A DNA stretch of 64,000 nt from Flavobacterium phragmitis (GTDB lineage Bacteria; Bacteroidota; Bacteroidia; Flavobacteriales; Flavobacteriaceae), in contig NZ_FOMH01000008.1 of the NCBI RefSeq assembly GCF_900112575.1, positions 186,001 to 250,000 on the forward strand, given 5' to 3'. Position numbers and translations under genes: made by a program. Numbering within the stretch: position 1 is the stretch's first letter; each line of letters opens with the position of its first letter. This document shows positions 29,404 through 37,810 of the stretch, piece after piece. The notes beneath the pieces were generated by a model. The model had not been told where the DNA came from, searched no databases, and saw only the letters and a program-made list of their open reading frames with translations.

Positions 29404-29484
29404 GATAGCAAATTTAAAGGCTTCTATTCTAAAATTAAATCAAACAAAAAAACAGATTTAGTTAAAACAAATATAAAAATGATG

Positions 29485-29492
29485 TACTTTTG
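29485..29492 (+). promoter_or_regulatory. Candidate -7 box of the copper-locus transcript
   Basis: TACTTTTG matches the Bacteroidota -7 consensus TAnnTTTG exactly and lies 24 bases before the TTG start of the first small Cys protein. A clear TTG at -33 is not seen. Confidence 0.5.
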
Positions 29493-29515
29493 CCGTCAAA
29501 ATAACTAACAAGCAG

Positions 29516-29887
29516 TTGAAAAGGTTAACCATCATAGTACTTTCCATTTTAATTTTGTCGCCATCATTTGGCAGCTTGTTCGTTTATGCTTCCTTCAAAA
29601 TCAATCAAGAAGAAATTGCAAAAACGATTTGTGTACAGCGTAAACAAGTCTTCAACAACTGTAACGGTCGATGCGAACTTCAAAAAAGCATCAAAAAATA
29701 TTCAGATAACGAAAAGAAAATGCAGGACAGCCTAAAAGAGAAATCAGAGCTTGTTTATGTACAAAATACTGCTGAAGTTGTTATCAATGCAGTTCCAGTT
29801 ATCGAATCAAAAGAAAATACTTCTATTTTGTTCGAAAAGAAACCAATCAAGGCTTCTAATCTTACTTTTCATCCTCCGCTCGTTTAA
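29516..29887 (+). CDS. Small membrane-anchored Cys protein (CX9CX3C), copy 1
   Basis: A 124-codon gene (including stop) that seems to start with TTG; no usable ATG exists before the hydrophobic N-terminus (about residues 4-25). After it comes FKINQEEIAKTICV, then NNCNGRCELQKSIKK. The Cys residues lie at 39, 49 and 53, exactly where they lie in the paralog at 33088. The remainder is charged and ends in HPPLV. I know no function for this family; the context (copper-type TonB receptor, MbnP and MbnH homologues) and the conserved thiols suggest metal or thiol chemistry at the periplasmic face of the membrane. Confidence 0.75.
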   Translation: MKRLTIIVLSILILSPSFGSLFVYASFKINQEEIAKTICVQRKQVFNNCNGRCELQKSIKKYSDNEKKMQDSLKEKSELVYVQNTAEVVINAVPVIESKENTSILFEKKPIKASNLTFHPPLV

Positions 29888-30178
29888 TTCGAGATCATTT
29901 TCTGTTTTTGAATCTAATGGCATTGTTCTTTTTGGAATGATGTAAAAAGAGGCAATATTCCGGATTTCCTATATATTTTGAATATTGTAGAAATTCAGTT
30001 TAATACTTGAATCTGCGTTACTTTTTCATACAGAAAAAAATGATCTTATTCCTTCAATTGAAAATGCTCTAGATCCATTTTCAATTCAAAACAGCATTAA
30101 AATTTCACGGCATTTGCACTTTCCTAGAAGGATGGTTTTATGCTGCATTTTAAAACGTTTTTCAAACATTCATTACCA

Positions 30179-31099
30179 ATGAAATCTTTTAAAATTTTAG
30201 TAATGGCACTATTAGGTGTGATTACTTCCTGTACAATCGATAAAACAGATTATGAAGCTGAAATCGGTTCACAAGTTCCAGAATATTATGAGTTTAAAGA
30301 AGCCGTTTCGTTAACCAGTGGCAACTATAAAATTTGCATTGAAGCCTTGAACGGAACCTTTTATAAAGGCTACAACGAACTTCATTTAAAAGTTATCAAT
30401 GCACAAACCAATCAAAGTGTAAATGCTTCTGACTTGACTTTTCTACCAATTCTAAGTACTAATGAAACTTCAAGTTCTTGTCCGCACGAATACAATGTAT
30501 CGTATGATGCGACAAATAAATATTTCTCTGGATATGCTGTTTTTACGAGCGAAACAGCAGTTTCAAATAGCTGGAAATTATATGTAAGTTTTAAAGTTGA
30601 CAATCAGAAATACGAAGTCAATAAAGAAATTTCGGTTGAAAAGCAGAGCAATAAAAACCTCAATATGACCACTTTTACGGGAAAGGATAACGAACAATAT
30701 GTAATTGCGTTAATTTCTCCGCAGAAACCAAAAGTGGCCGAAAATCCATTGATTGCAGGTATTTACAAATACAATAAACCGACAAGTCAAGCCGGAACTT
30801 TTCCAGATCCAACACAATTTTCGTATTCAGAAGTAAACGGTTATACTTTGAAATTGGATCCAAGAATGCCAGAACCTTCTATGGGAAATCATTCTTCGCC
30901 AAACAATCAGGATTTGACACAGCAAAATGACGGTTTGTACCATGGTGTTGTCAATTATACCATGACAGGAAATTGGACTTTGAATTTAATCCTAATGAAC
31001 CAAAACGGATTAATTGTAAAAGGAACCGTAGTTCCAACCGATTTTACGCCTGGAGTAGAAGGAGTAAAGAGTGAATTATTTATTGATACTTTATTCTAA
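30179..31099 (+). CDS. Lipoprotein with two YtkA/FixH-like beta domains, putative copper binder
   Basis: A 306-residue lipoprotein. I start it at 30179, giving MKSFKILVMALLGVITSC with the lipidated Cys at 18; 13 more upstream codons are open. Two beta-rich halves follow (about residues 45-150 and 170-300). The second has LDPRMPEPSMGNHSSPNN (Met230, Met235, His238) and VNYTMTGNWTLNL, the pattern of YtkA-like domains, which carry methionine and histidine ligands for copper in other proteins. The first half has a related shape and a Cys-Pro-His. It ends four bases before the TonB receptor start, so the two are one operon and probably partners in metal handling. Confidence 0.75.
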   Translation: MKSFKILVMALLGVITSCTIDKTDYEAEIGSQVPEYYEFKEAVSLTSGNYKICIEALNGTFYKGYNELHLKVINAQTNQSVNASDLTFLPILSTNETSSSCPHEYNVSYDATNKYFSGYAVFTSETAVSNSWKLYVSFKVDNQKYEVNKEISVEKQSNKNLNMTTFTGKDNEQYVIALISPQKPKVAENPLIAGIYKYNKPTSQAGTFPDPTQFSYSEVNGYTLKLDPRMPEPSMGNHSSPNNQDLTQQNDGLYHGVVNYTMTGNWTLNLILMNQNGLIVKGTVVPTDFTPGVEGVKSELFIDTLF

Positions 31100-31103
31100 C
31101 AGT

Positions 31104-33083
31104 ATGAAATATAGTATATTATTTCTTTTTTTAGGAATGTCGGCAATGGCTCAAAATCATCACGTACATCACGACAGCATTAAAAATTTAGAAGAAGTTC
31201 AGGTAAAAAATGCGACCAAAAAGAAAATAGAAACCCAAATGAAAATGGCGGTTTCAGTTGATGAATTTTTGTCTTCTGCAGATAATATCAGTTTTATCAA
31301 GCGCGGTGCTTATGCCTGGGAACCGCTGTTGAACAATATGAGTACAGAACGTTCTACAGTAACTATTGACGGAATGCACATTTTTGGCGCTTGTACCGAT
31401 AAAATGGATCCGATTACGTCTTATGTAGAAAGCAATAACCTTTCGACAATCGATATAAAATCAGGACAGGAAGGAAGTTTGCACGGTTCTACTATTGCCG
31501 GAAGCATCGATTTAAAAAGAAAAAGTACACCCTTTGGTCTTGCCAAAAAATGGAACGGTGCTTACCAAAGCGGATTTGAATTCAATAACAAACAATTTTT
31601 CAATCTTGGAAACATAGCCTATTCAGGCGAAAAATTTGTTGCCGAAGGAAGTATTTCGTACCGAAAAGCAGATGATTATGATGATGGAAATAACGATGAA
31701 GTTAAACATTCGCAATATAAAAAGTTCAATACGTCATTAGGGTTTGCTTATAAAACAAGTGATTTATCTGCTGTGAGAGTAGACGCGATTTTTGATATGG
31801 CAAAAGACGTAGGTTATCCAGCTCTTCCAATGGATTTATCGCTTTCTCGTGCCTTAATTACTTCAGCTTCGTACAAACAATTATTCGAAGACGGATTTGT
31901 AAAAGTGATTGATTCTAAGATTTATTTCAATGCAATCGAACATTATATGGACGATACGACGCGACCTGAAAATCTGGTTCACATGGATATGCCGGGCTGG
32001 AGCACGACTTATGGTCTGGTTTCGAAAGCCAATTTGAAAAAGAATAGTTATTCGTCTGAAATACAATTGAATGCTTACGATAATTTGTCTATTGCCGAAA
32101 TGAGAATGTATCCGCAAGATAGAAGCGAAAGAACCATGTTTGCTTACAGCTGGCCTTGGGTTACAACTCGTTTTGCTGGACTGTCGATGAATAATTCCTG
32201 GGATCTTTCAGAGAAAAGTCAGGTGAATTTGGGTGGCTCTTTGGGAGTAAATTACAATTATTCTAAATATGTAGAATTCAACTGGATTTTTCATCCCGGA
32301 GCTTCTCAGGAAAAAACGAGATTTTTACCGAGTTTGCATGCAGGTTATAATCTGAACATCGATCAGTTTAATTTTTCTGTAGGAACGGGTTACGGACACA
32401 GAGCGCCTTCTGTTTCTGAAGGTTACGGTTATTATATCTACAATAGTTTTGACCGTTACGATTACATTGGAAATCCTGATTTGAAAAATGAAATTTCGTA
32501 TGAAGGAAATGCATCTGCTGGTTTTAAAAATGAAAGATTAAGCATTCAGGGCAAACTGAATTATTTCTATATCGAAAACTATATTATTGGTAGAATCCTC
32601 AGTATGGGAAGTCCGATGAATTATCAGTCGGTTGGAGTAAAAGGTTACACTTCATTGGATTATGCGACGCTTTTAAATATGTCGATGAATGTGAGTTACG
32701 ATATTTTAGAACATTTACATTGGAACGGAACGGTAACATATGCGCGCGGAGTGGATAGTAACGGAGGAAATCTGCCTTTTATTCGTCCGTTAAGTTATCT
32801 GACTTCGCTTCATTTCATGCATAAAAATTTTGGAATCCAGACTTCTGTAAATGGCGATTTTGAGCAAATCAATTACAGTCCGGAATACGGAGAAGATCAA
32901 ACACCGGCGTACGTAATTTGGAATCTTTCAGCCAATTATACTTTTAAAATCAATAATCTAAAAGCCGTTGTTCAAGCTGGAGCAGAGAATTTATTAAATG
33001 AATATTACAGCACTTATGCCGACTGGGGAAATATTCCAAGAATGGGGCGTAATATTTTTACTTCTTTAAAATTAAATTTCTAA
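31104..33083 (+). CDS. TonB-dependent receptor of the OprC/NosA copper type
   Basis: A 659-residue outer membrane receptor, started at 31104 (MKYSILFLFLGMSAMAQ signal peptide). The mature N-terminus is His-rich (NHHVHHD). The plug contains VTIDGMHIFGACTDKMDP: Cys97 and Met101 reproduce the CxxxM pair that binds copper in Pseudomonas OprC. In the barrel, NLVHMDMPGW (His293, Met294, Met296) sits where OprC has its HxM pair, and HYMDD nearby resembles OprC's MDN. The C-terminus ends with aromatic LKLNF. It has no STN domain, so it does not signal through FecR. Copper import is inferred from these residues and from the neighbours. Confidence 0.85.
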   Translation: MKYSILFLFLGMSAMAQNHHVHHDSIKNLEEVQVKNATKKKIETQMKMAVSVDEFLSSADNISFIKRGAYAWEPLLNNMSTERSTVTIDGMHIFGACTDKMDPITSYVESNNLSTIDIKSGQEGSLHGSTIAGSIDLKRKSTPFGLAKKWNGAYQSGFEFNNKQFFNLGNIAYSGEKFVAEGSISYRKADDYDDGNNDEVKHSQYKKFNTSLGFAYKTSDLSAVRVDAIFDMAKDVGYPALPMDLSLSRALITSASYKQLFEDGFVKVIDSKIYFNAIEHYMDDTTRPENLVHMDMPGWSTTYGLVSKANLKKNSYSSEIQLNAYDNLSIAEMRMYPQDRSERTMFAYSWPWVTTRFAGLSMNNSWDLSEKSQVNLGGSLGVNYNYSKYVEFNWIFHPGASQEKTRFLPSLHAGYNLNIDQFNFSVGTGYGHRAPSVSEGYGYYIYNSFDRYDYIGNPDLKNEISYEGNASAGFKNERLSIQGKLNYFYIENYIIGRILSMGSPMNYQSVGVKGYTSLDYATLLNMSMNVSYDILEHLHWNGTVTYARGVDSNGGNLPFIRPLSYLTSLHFMHKNFGIQTSVNGDFEQINYSPEYGEDQTPAYVIWNLSANYTFKINNLKAVVQAGAENLLNEYYSTYADWGNIPRMGRNIFTSLKLNF

Positions 33084-33087
33084 GAAA

Positions 33088-33456
33088 ATGAAAAAGGTTT
33101 TTAGTTTCACAATGATAATGCTTTTACTGCTGGTTTCTTTCCAGCAGGCATTGATTATTGTACACTTTAAACTGAATCAGAAGAGTATAGAAAAGGAATT
33201 CTGTGTCAATAAAACAAAACCAGAATTACAATGTCATGGTAAATGTCATTTGAAGAAAGAACTCGAAAAATCGGATAATAACAGTGATTTAGAACTAACG
33301 AGCATTAGTAAAAAGATTGACATTGTTCTGAATTCAGATATTGGATTTTTCTGCAGCCTTATAAAAGAAATAAATTCCAGAAAAGTATTGATATATAAAG
33401 AGACCGGGCAAACAGAACCTTGTCTCGAAATTTTTGTACCACCGCCTATTTGCTGA
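33088..33456 (+). CDS. Small membrane-anchored Cys protein (CX9CX3C), copy 2
   Basis: A 122-residue paralog of the protein at 29516. The hydrophobic N-terminus (residues about 7-27) is followed by FKLNQKSIEKEFCV and LQCHGKCHLKKELEK, with Cys at 39, 49 and 53. A second Cys pair lies at the C-terminal half (FFCSL and PCLEIFVPPPIC). It begins four bases after the TonB receptor stop, so it is co-transcribed. The two copies bracket the lipoprotein and receptor. Function unknown; a role in metal or heme handling is an inference from context. Confidence 0.8.
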   Translation: MKKVFSFTMIMLLLLVSFQQALIIVHFKLNQKSIEKEFCVNKTKPELQCHGKCHLKKELEKSDNNSDLELTSISKKIDIVLNSDIGFFCSLIKEINSRKVLIYKETGQTEPCLEIFVPPPIC

Positions 33457-33481
33457 TTAATTCCCCTCAATTGAAATTAAT

Positions 33482-33624
33482 TTAAACACATAGAAACCTA
33501 GTTTTTCGGAGTCTAGAAAAAGCCATTTCACTTGCATCAATACATATAGCTATGTGTTAAATGATGTGTCATTTTTATTTAATCTTTATCAATTCAAATA
33601 AAATCTATGTTTCTATGTGTTTAA
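33482..33624. repeat. Inverted-repeat element with 16-bp arms
   Basis: Between the second Cys protein and the MbnP-like gene, TTAAACACATAGAAAC (33482-33497) is matched perfectly by GTTTCTATGTGTTTAA (33609-33624). Inside lies a smaller dyad around ATATAGCTATGTG. It has no coding content. It could be a small mobile-element relic or a transcript end; it separates the receptor unit from the MbnP gene. Confidence 0.7.
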
Positions 33625-33707
33625 GATTATTTACAGTTAGAATGGAAAAAGATGTACCAAAAGCATCTTTTAGGCATAATTAATTACAAAAATTTAAATA
33701 TCACAAA

Positions 33708-34583
33708 ATGCAAAATTTTAAAAAATACCTTTTATTATCTCTTGCCGCTTTGGCTTTCGTATCATGTTCAGACAATGATGACAATCCTGCTGCGAACAAT
33801 GTAACGTTGGAATTCAATAATACTTTCAAAAGTACTACCATTGTTTTAGGAAACGCGGCTTCGACTTCGGCTACAGCCAATACTTCTGCAGCAGGACAAG
33901 TACACCATTTTTCGGAATTGAAATACGTAATCAGCAATATTCGTCTGGTAAAAGACAATGGAGATGAAGTGCCGTACAATGTAAACGATTTGGATAAAGG
34001 AGCAACAGTAATCGATCAGGCAAAAACAGCTTCTTTGAGTTATGTTTTAAGCAATGTGCCTTCTGCAACTTACAAGCAGATTAAATTTGGTTTAGGAATC
34101 AAGGCGGAGCAAAATACTTTAGATCAGGTTAGGTTTCCTAATTTCTATGCTTTAGCGGGTGCAAATGATACTGCCATGATGTGGGAATGGGGAAGCGGTT
34201 ACCGTTTTACTAAAATTGAAGGTTTTTATGGTACTGATAATAAAACCATGTCAATCCATACAGGAAGTACGGTTGAAGGGACTAAAGATGTTCCGTCAAG
34301 TTATACGCAGGGAGTAAACGCTTATAGAGATATTACTTTAAACCTAACAACAAATGCAGTGGTTGGAAGCAAAGCGCCAAAAATTAAGATTCAGGCTGAT
34401 TTCGATAAATTATTAAGCGGTAAAACCAATACCATTACTTTATCAACTGGTACTGGAATGAATGATAACGCTACTCCAAATATTCATACTGCTGCTCAAA
34501 TGGCAAAATTTGTAGATAATTTAGGCGGAAACGGATCAAGCGATATTACTGGAATGTTTTCTGTTACTGCTGTAGAAAACTAA
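33708..34583 (+). CDS. MbnP-family periplasmic copper-binding lipoprotein
   Basis: A 291-residue lipoprotein (FVSCSDND, Cys20). The family pattern is clear: HHFSELKYVISNIRL near residues 66-80, LSNVPSATYKQIKFGLGI, and AMMWEWGSGYRFTKIEGF near 156-173. In studied MbnP proteins a Trp of this last region is converted to kynurenine by the partner di-heme enzyme MbnH, which helps bind copper(I); Trp159 and Trp161 are the candidates here. The MbnH-like gene follows after 161 bases. MbnP/MbnH pairs occur outside methanobactin operons, and no methanobactin precursor is seen here. Confidence 0.85.
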   Translation: MQNFKKYLLLSLAALAFVSCSDNDDNPAANNVTLEFNNTFKSTTIVLGNAASTSATANTSAAGQVHHFSELKYVISNIRLVKDNGDEVPYNVNDLDKGATVIDQAKTASLSYVLSNVPSATYKQIKFGLGIKAEQNTLDQVRFPNFYALAGANDTAMMWEWGSGYRFTKIEGFYGTDNKTMSIHTGSTVEGTKDVPSSYTQGVNAYRDITLNLTTNAVVGSKAPKIKIQADFDKLLSGKTNTITLSTGTGMNDNATPNIHTAAQMAKFVDNLGGNGSSDITGMFSVTAVEN

Positions 34584-34592
34584 AAAAAGAGT

Positions 34593-34701
34593 ACGCGGAT
34601 GAAACGGATTTACTTCGTAAAGCCCCAGATAAAAATAGATAAAAAAATCCGTTCGAATCCGCGTCTTCGCGATAGCGAATCCGTTTAATCCGTGTCCTAT
34701 T
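34593..34701. repeat. Dyad repeat element, copy 2 (CGCGTCTTCG family)
   Basis: It fills the gap between the MbnP-like and MbnH-like genes. The blocks GCGGATGAAACGGATT, AATCCGCGTCTTCG, GATAGCGAAT and CCGTTTAATCCGTGTC occur in the same order as at 14979-15099 and form interrupted inverted repeats. Confidence 0.65.
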
Positions 34702-34744
34702 TCCAGAGCTGTTTAAACAGTTCAATTTTTAAAATTCATTTAAA

Positions 34745-35761
34745 ATGAAAAAAATACTAGGTTTCGTAATAGCAATATTGTTTCTGACTTCCTGTAATAG
34801 CGAAGATTCGGAAATGCTGGCTATTGATAATCCTGAAATTGATTTAAAAATTCCGGCCGATTTTCCGGAACTGAATGCTTTTGTAAGTCAGAACAAACCG
34901 ACTCAATATGGTGTAGAATTGGGAGAAAAATTGTTTTCGGATAAACGATTCAGTGCCGATAATACAATTTCGTGTTCCAGCTGTCATATTCAGGAAAATG
35001 CTTTTACAGATCAGAAAACACAAGCAGTCGGAATTGAAGGCAGAATCGGACTTCGAAATACACCGTCGATTCAGAATTTGGCTTTTATGAAGTTTTACAA
35101 TTGGGATGGAAGCAAATTACAGCTTGAAAATCAGCCTTTAGTACCCATTATCACACATGAAGAAATGGATTCCTCGATTTTGGAAGTAATGGGTAAAATT
35201 AAGAACGATGCTGTTTACAAAGACTTGTTCAGAAAAGCTTTTGGAGATGAAAATATTACACCTGAAAGAATCTATAAAAGTATTGCACAGTTTGAATATA
35301 CCTTGATTTCTGCCAACAGTAAATACGATAAAGTAAAACGCAAAGAAGTTTCTTTTACAGAAAGTGAATTAAAAGGCTATCAAACTTTTCAGCAGAAATG
35401 TGCAAGCTGTCATGAAGGAGAATTGTTCACGGACCAAAGTTTCAGAAATATTGGTTTTCCTCTAAATACAGATACCAATGAAGCCGGACGCGCCAGAGTT
35501 ACGGGAATTGCAGCAGATTTTATGAGTTTCCGAGTTCCAACTTTACGAAATATAGAATACACCGCTCCATACGGAAGTTTTGGACAGTTTCCAACATTGA
35601 AATCGGTTTTAGATTATTTTGATAATGGTGTTTTAGACGCTGATAATTTGGATCCGATTTTTAAAGAGAATGGAAAAAGAATTCCGTTGACAGAAGAAGA
35701 AAAAGTAAATCTGATTGCTTTTATGAAGACCTTTAGCGATGCAACGTTTACGAAGAGATAA
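34745..35761 (+). CDS. MbnH/MauG-like di-heme cytochrome c peroxidase family lipoprotein
   Basis: A 338-residue lipoprotein (FLTSCNSE, Cys17) with two heme c sites: CSSCH at residues 77-81 and CASCH at 219-223. Between them are the family blocks GLRNTPSIQNLAF and YNWDGSKLQLENQ, and near the C-terminus FRVPTLRNIEYTAPYGSFGQFPTLKSVLDYFD. This is the bacterial di-heme peroxidase/MauG/MbnH superfamily. Next to an MbnP homologue it is most simply the enzyme that oxidises MbnP's Trp; a peroxide-scavenging role is the alternative. Heme attachment requires export and cytochrome c maturation genes elsewhere. Confidence 0.88.
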   Translation: MKKILGFVIAILFLTSCNSEDSEMLAIDNPEIDLKIPADFPELNAFVSQNKPTQYGVELGEKLFSDKRFSADNTISCSSCHIQENAFTDQKTQAVGIEGRIGLRNTPSIQNLAFMKFYNWDGSKLQLENQPLVPIITHEEMDSSILEVMGKIKNDAVYKDLFRKAFGDENITPERIYKSIAQFEYTLISANSKYDKVKRKEVSFTESELKGYQTFQQKCASCHEGELFTDQSFRNIGFPLNTDTNEAGRARVTGIAADFMSFRVPTLRNIEYTAPYGSFGQFPTLKSVLDYFDNGVLDADNLDPIFKENGKRIPLTEEEKVNLIAFMKTFSDATFTKR

Positions 35762-35860
35762 AAATATTTGTAGATTAAAATAAAAAGTTTAGTAGAGGCC
35801 AATATTCATAGCCAATAAGAGAATTTACAATTTAAACGGGATTTAGATATATATATAAAA

Positions 35861-35956
35861 AGCCTCGGAGAGGCGAAATATTTATAGCTGTTAATATGAT
35901 TTACAACATAAAGCTTCAGCGGAGCGACATATAATATGTCGTTCCACTGGAGCTTT
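35861..35956. repeat. GGAGC-hairpin repeat element, copy A
   Basis: Two linked hairpins: GCCTC/GAGGC at 35862-35874, then AAATATTTATAGC, then a long stem from AGCTTCAGCGGAGCGACATAT to the matching arm ending GGAGCT at 35954, followed by six Ts. The same block order occurs at 41955-42027. The second hairpin could also end the transcript of the di-heme peroxidase gene. The rest of the 528-base gap before the DUF1254 gene holds a palindrome (listed separately) and no gene. Confidence 0.7.
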
Positions 35957-36085
35957 TTTCATTTTTATGATTGGAATTTCTAATAAATATTTAAGCCCTT
36001 TCAGAGCATTAAACCTGAAATCAAAAACGATTTTTAAATAAATCAAAGAAAAATTAACGTATTTAGGCATTTTCAGGTCAAAAGA

Positions 36086-36109
36086 TGTTGCAGATTATAA
36101 CTTGCAACA
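36086..36109. promoter_or_regulatory. 24-bp palindromic operator candidate, site 1
   Basis: Arms TGTTGCA (36086-36092) and TGCAACA (36103-36109) flank a TTATAA core. It lies 181 bases before the DUF1254 gene start. A sister site with the same core but TGTTTCA/TGAAACA arms lies before another DUF1254 gene at 42196-42219; the changes in the two arms compensate each other. Confidence 0.6.
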
Positions 36110-36289
36110 CATTAAAAAAGAATCAAAAACGGATAATATATAAATTAGTGTTAGGAAATGAAAAAACACAAATTTCCTGATAATGATTTCTAATAAATAT
36201 CTGCCCGTAAAATTCAGTATATAGTAGATTTTCGCATTCAACAATTTCAAAATTGAATTAATAATACTCAACTACAAAAACTATATACC

Positions 36290-37774
36290 ATGAAAAATAA
36301 AATTTTTATAGTACTTACGGCGATACTATTTTTAGTTTCCTGTAAAAAACATGAAGTAGCTGTAAATCCGAGCTCAGAAAATGCAACGGTTGTAGATTCA
36401 AGTACAGCAGAAAAATTACCTTCTGGTCCGATTCCAAATACCATTATGACCGAAGCTGTTGTGAAAAATCTTACCACTTCTATTTATGGTTGGGCGTGGC
36501 CAATGGTGAATATTCATAATAGAGTTGAAACCTTTAGAAATCTTCCGGGTCCTATTTATGGAGAAGGAATTCTGCCACTTGCACCACCAAATCATCTTTG
36601 TATGCTTACAGATTATGTGGCGCCACAGGAACGCGCCGTTGCTTGTCCAAATCAGGATGTAGTTTATGGTTTGGCTCCATTAGATTTGGCAATAGAACCA
36701 GTAGTAGTGCAAGTTCCTGATTTTGGTGACCGATTCTGGGTTTATCAGGTATGTGATCAGCGTACAGACGGATTTGCAAGTCTTGGTAAAATGTATGATA
36801 CAAAACCTGGTTTTTATCTTTTAGCTTCGAAAGACTGGAACGGTACTGTTCCAGACGGTATTATCAGCGTTTTTAAATCTCCGACAAGTCGTGGAATTGT
36901 AATTCCGCGTGTGTTTCAAAGCGATGATCCTGCTGATAAAAAAGCGGTACAGCCATTAGTTCAACAAATTGGTTTATATCCTTTAAGCAAATACGATGGA
37001 AAAGTAAAAACAACGGACTGGACTAAAATAAAATCAACGCCACCTCCTGCAAAAGGAGAAAAAAGCGAAAATAAATGGGTAAAACCAGAAATCTTTTTTG
37101 ACCAGTTAAGCGATATTTTAAAAGAGGTTCCACCAATGAAAGGAGAAGAAGCGCTTTATGCACAAATAAATGCATTATTAGAAGCCGTGAAAAGAGATCC
37201 AAAATTAAAAGCGATTGCTGTAAATGCCGCAATTGATGCCGAGAAAAATTACGTTACGCCATTGTTTCAGTTTCAAAATGTGGGTTATCCTATCAAATAC
37301 AATTGGACAACACAGCGTAACGGAGCGCAATTTGGTTACGATTATCTGACAAGACTTTCTTGTGCCAAAGCTAATATTTTTGTGAACAAACCTAACGAAA
37401 CCAGATATTTTTATCAGGATTTGGATGAGAATGGCGCAAGATTAAATGGAAGTAAAAAATATACCGTAACATTTCCAAGCGGTCAGATTCCACCAGTAAA
37501 AGGATTTTGGTCACTTACTCTTTATAATGAAGATCACTTTTTTGCACCAAATAGTCTTAACAGATATTCTTTAGGGACAAAAAATAAAAACTTAAAGAAA
37601 AACCCAGATGGTTCTTTAACGCTTTATGTTCAAAGTACACCTCCATCAGAAGATAAAATGAGCAATTGGCTTCCGGCACCAAAAGAAGTTTTTTCTCTAT
37701 ATATAAGATGTTATTGGCCAGAAGAATCAGTTTTGAATGATAGCTGGAATCCGCCTGCGGTTAAAAAAAGTTAA
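36290..37774 (+). CDS. DUF1254/DUF1214 lipoprotein, paralog 1
   Basis: A 494-residue lipoprotein (LFLVSCKKH, Cys near 18). The N-terminal half has the DUF1254 pattern (YGWAWPMVNIHNR, APPNHLCMLTDYVAP, CPNQDVVYGLAPLDLAIEPVVVQVPDFGDRFWVYQVCDQRT split over about residues 60-150). The C-terminal third has the DUF1214 pattern (VKGFWSLTLYNEDHFF, RYSLGTKNKNL, SLTLYVQSTPP). The biochemical role of these domains is not established. It is close to the paralog at 42339 and more distant from the next gene, which follows after 36 bases. It has a palindrome upstream. Confidence 0.88.
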   Translation: MKNKIFIVLTAILFLVSCKKHEVAVNPSSENATVVDSSTAEKLPSGPIPNTIMTEAVVKNLTTSIYGWAWPMVNIHNRVETFRNLPGPIYGEGILPLAPPNHLCMLTDYVAPQERAVACPNQDVVYGLAPLDLAIEPVVVQVPDFGDRFWVYQVCDQRTDGFASLGKMYDTKPGFYLLASKDWNGTVPDGIISVFKSPTSRGIVIPRVFQSDDPADKKAVQPLVQQIGLYPLSKYDGKVKTTDWTKIKSTPPPAKGEKSENKWVKPEIFFDQLSDILKEVPPMKGEEALYAQINALLEAVKRDPKLKAIAVNAAIDAEKNYVTPLFQFQNVGYPIKYNWTTQRNGAQFGYDYLTRLSCAKANIFVNKPNETRYFYQDLDENGARLNGSKKYTVTFPSGQIPPVKGFWSLTLYNEDHFFAPNSLNRYSLGTKNKNLKKNPDGSLTLYVQSTPPSEDKMSNWLPAPKEVFSLYIRCYWPEESVLNDSWNPPAVKKS

Positions 37775-37810
37775 TTAATTCGATAATAGAAAACCTAAAT
37801 TTTATCAATT

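Noticed and set aside
29516..35761. Methanobactin biosynthesis operon
   Set aside because: MbnP and MbnH homologues are present, but no precursor peptide and no MbnB/MbnC-type enzymes were found in the flanks.
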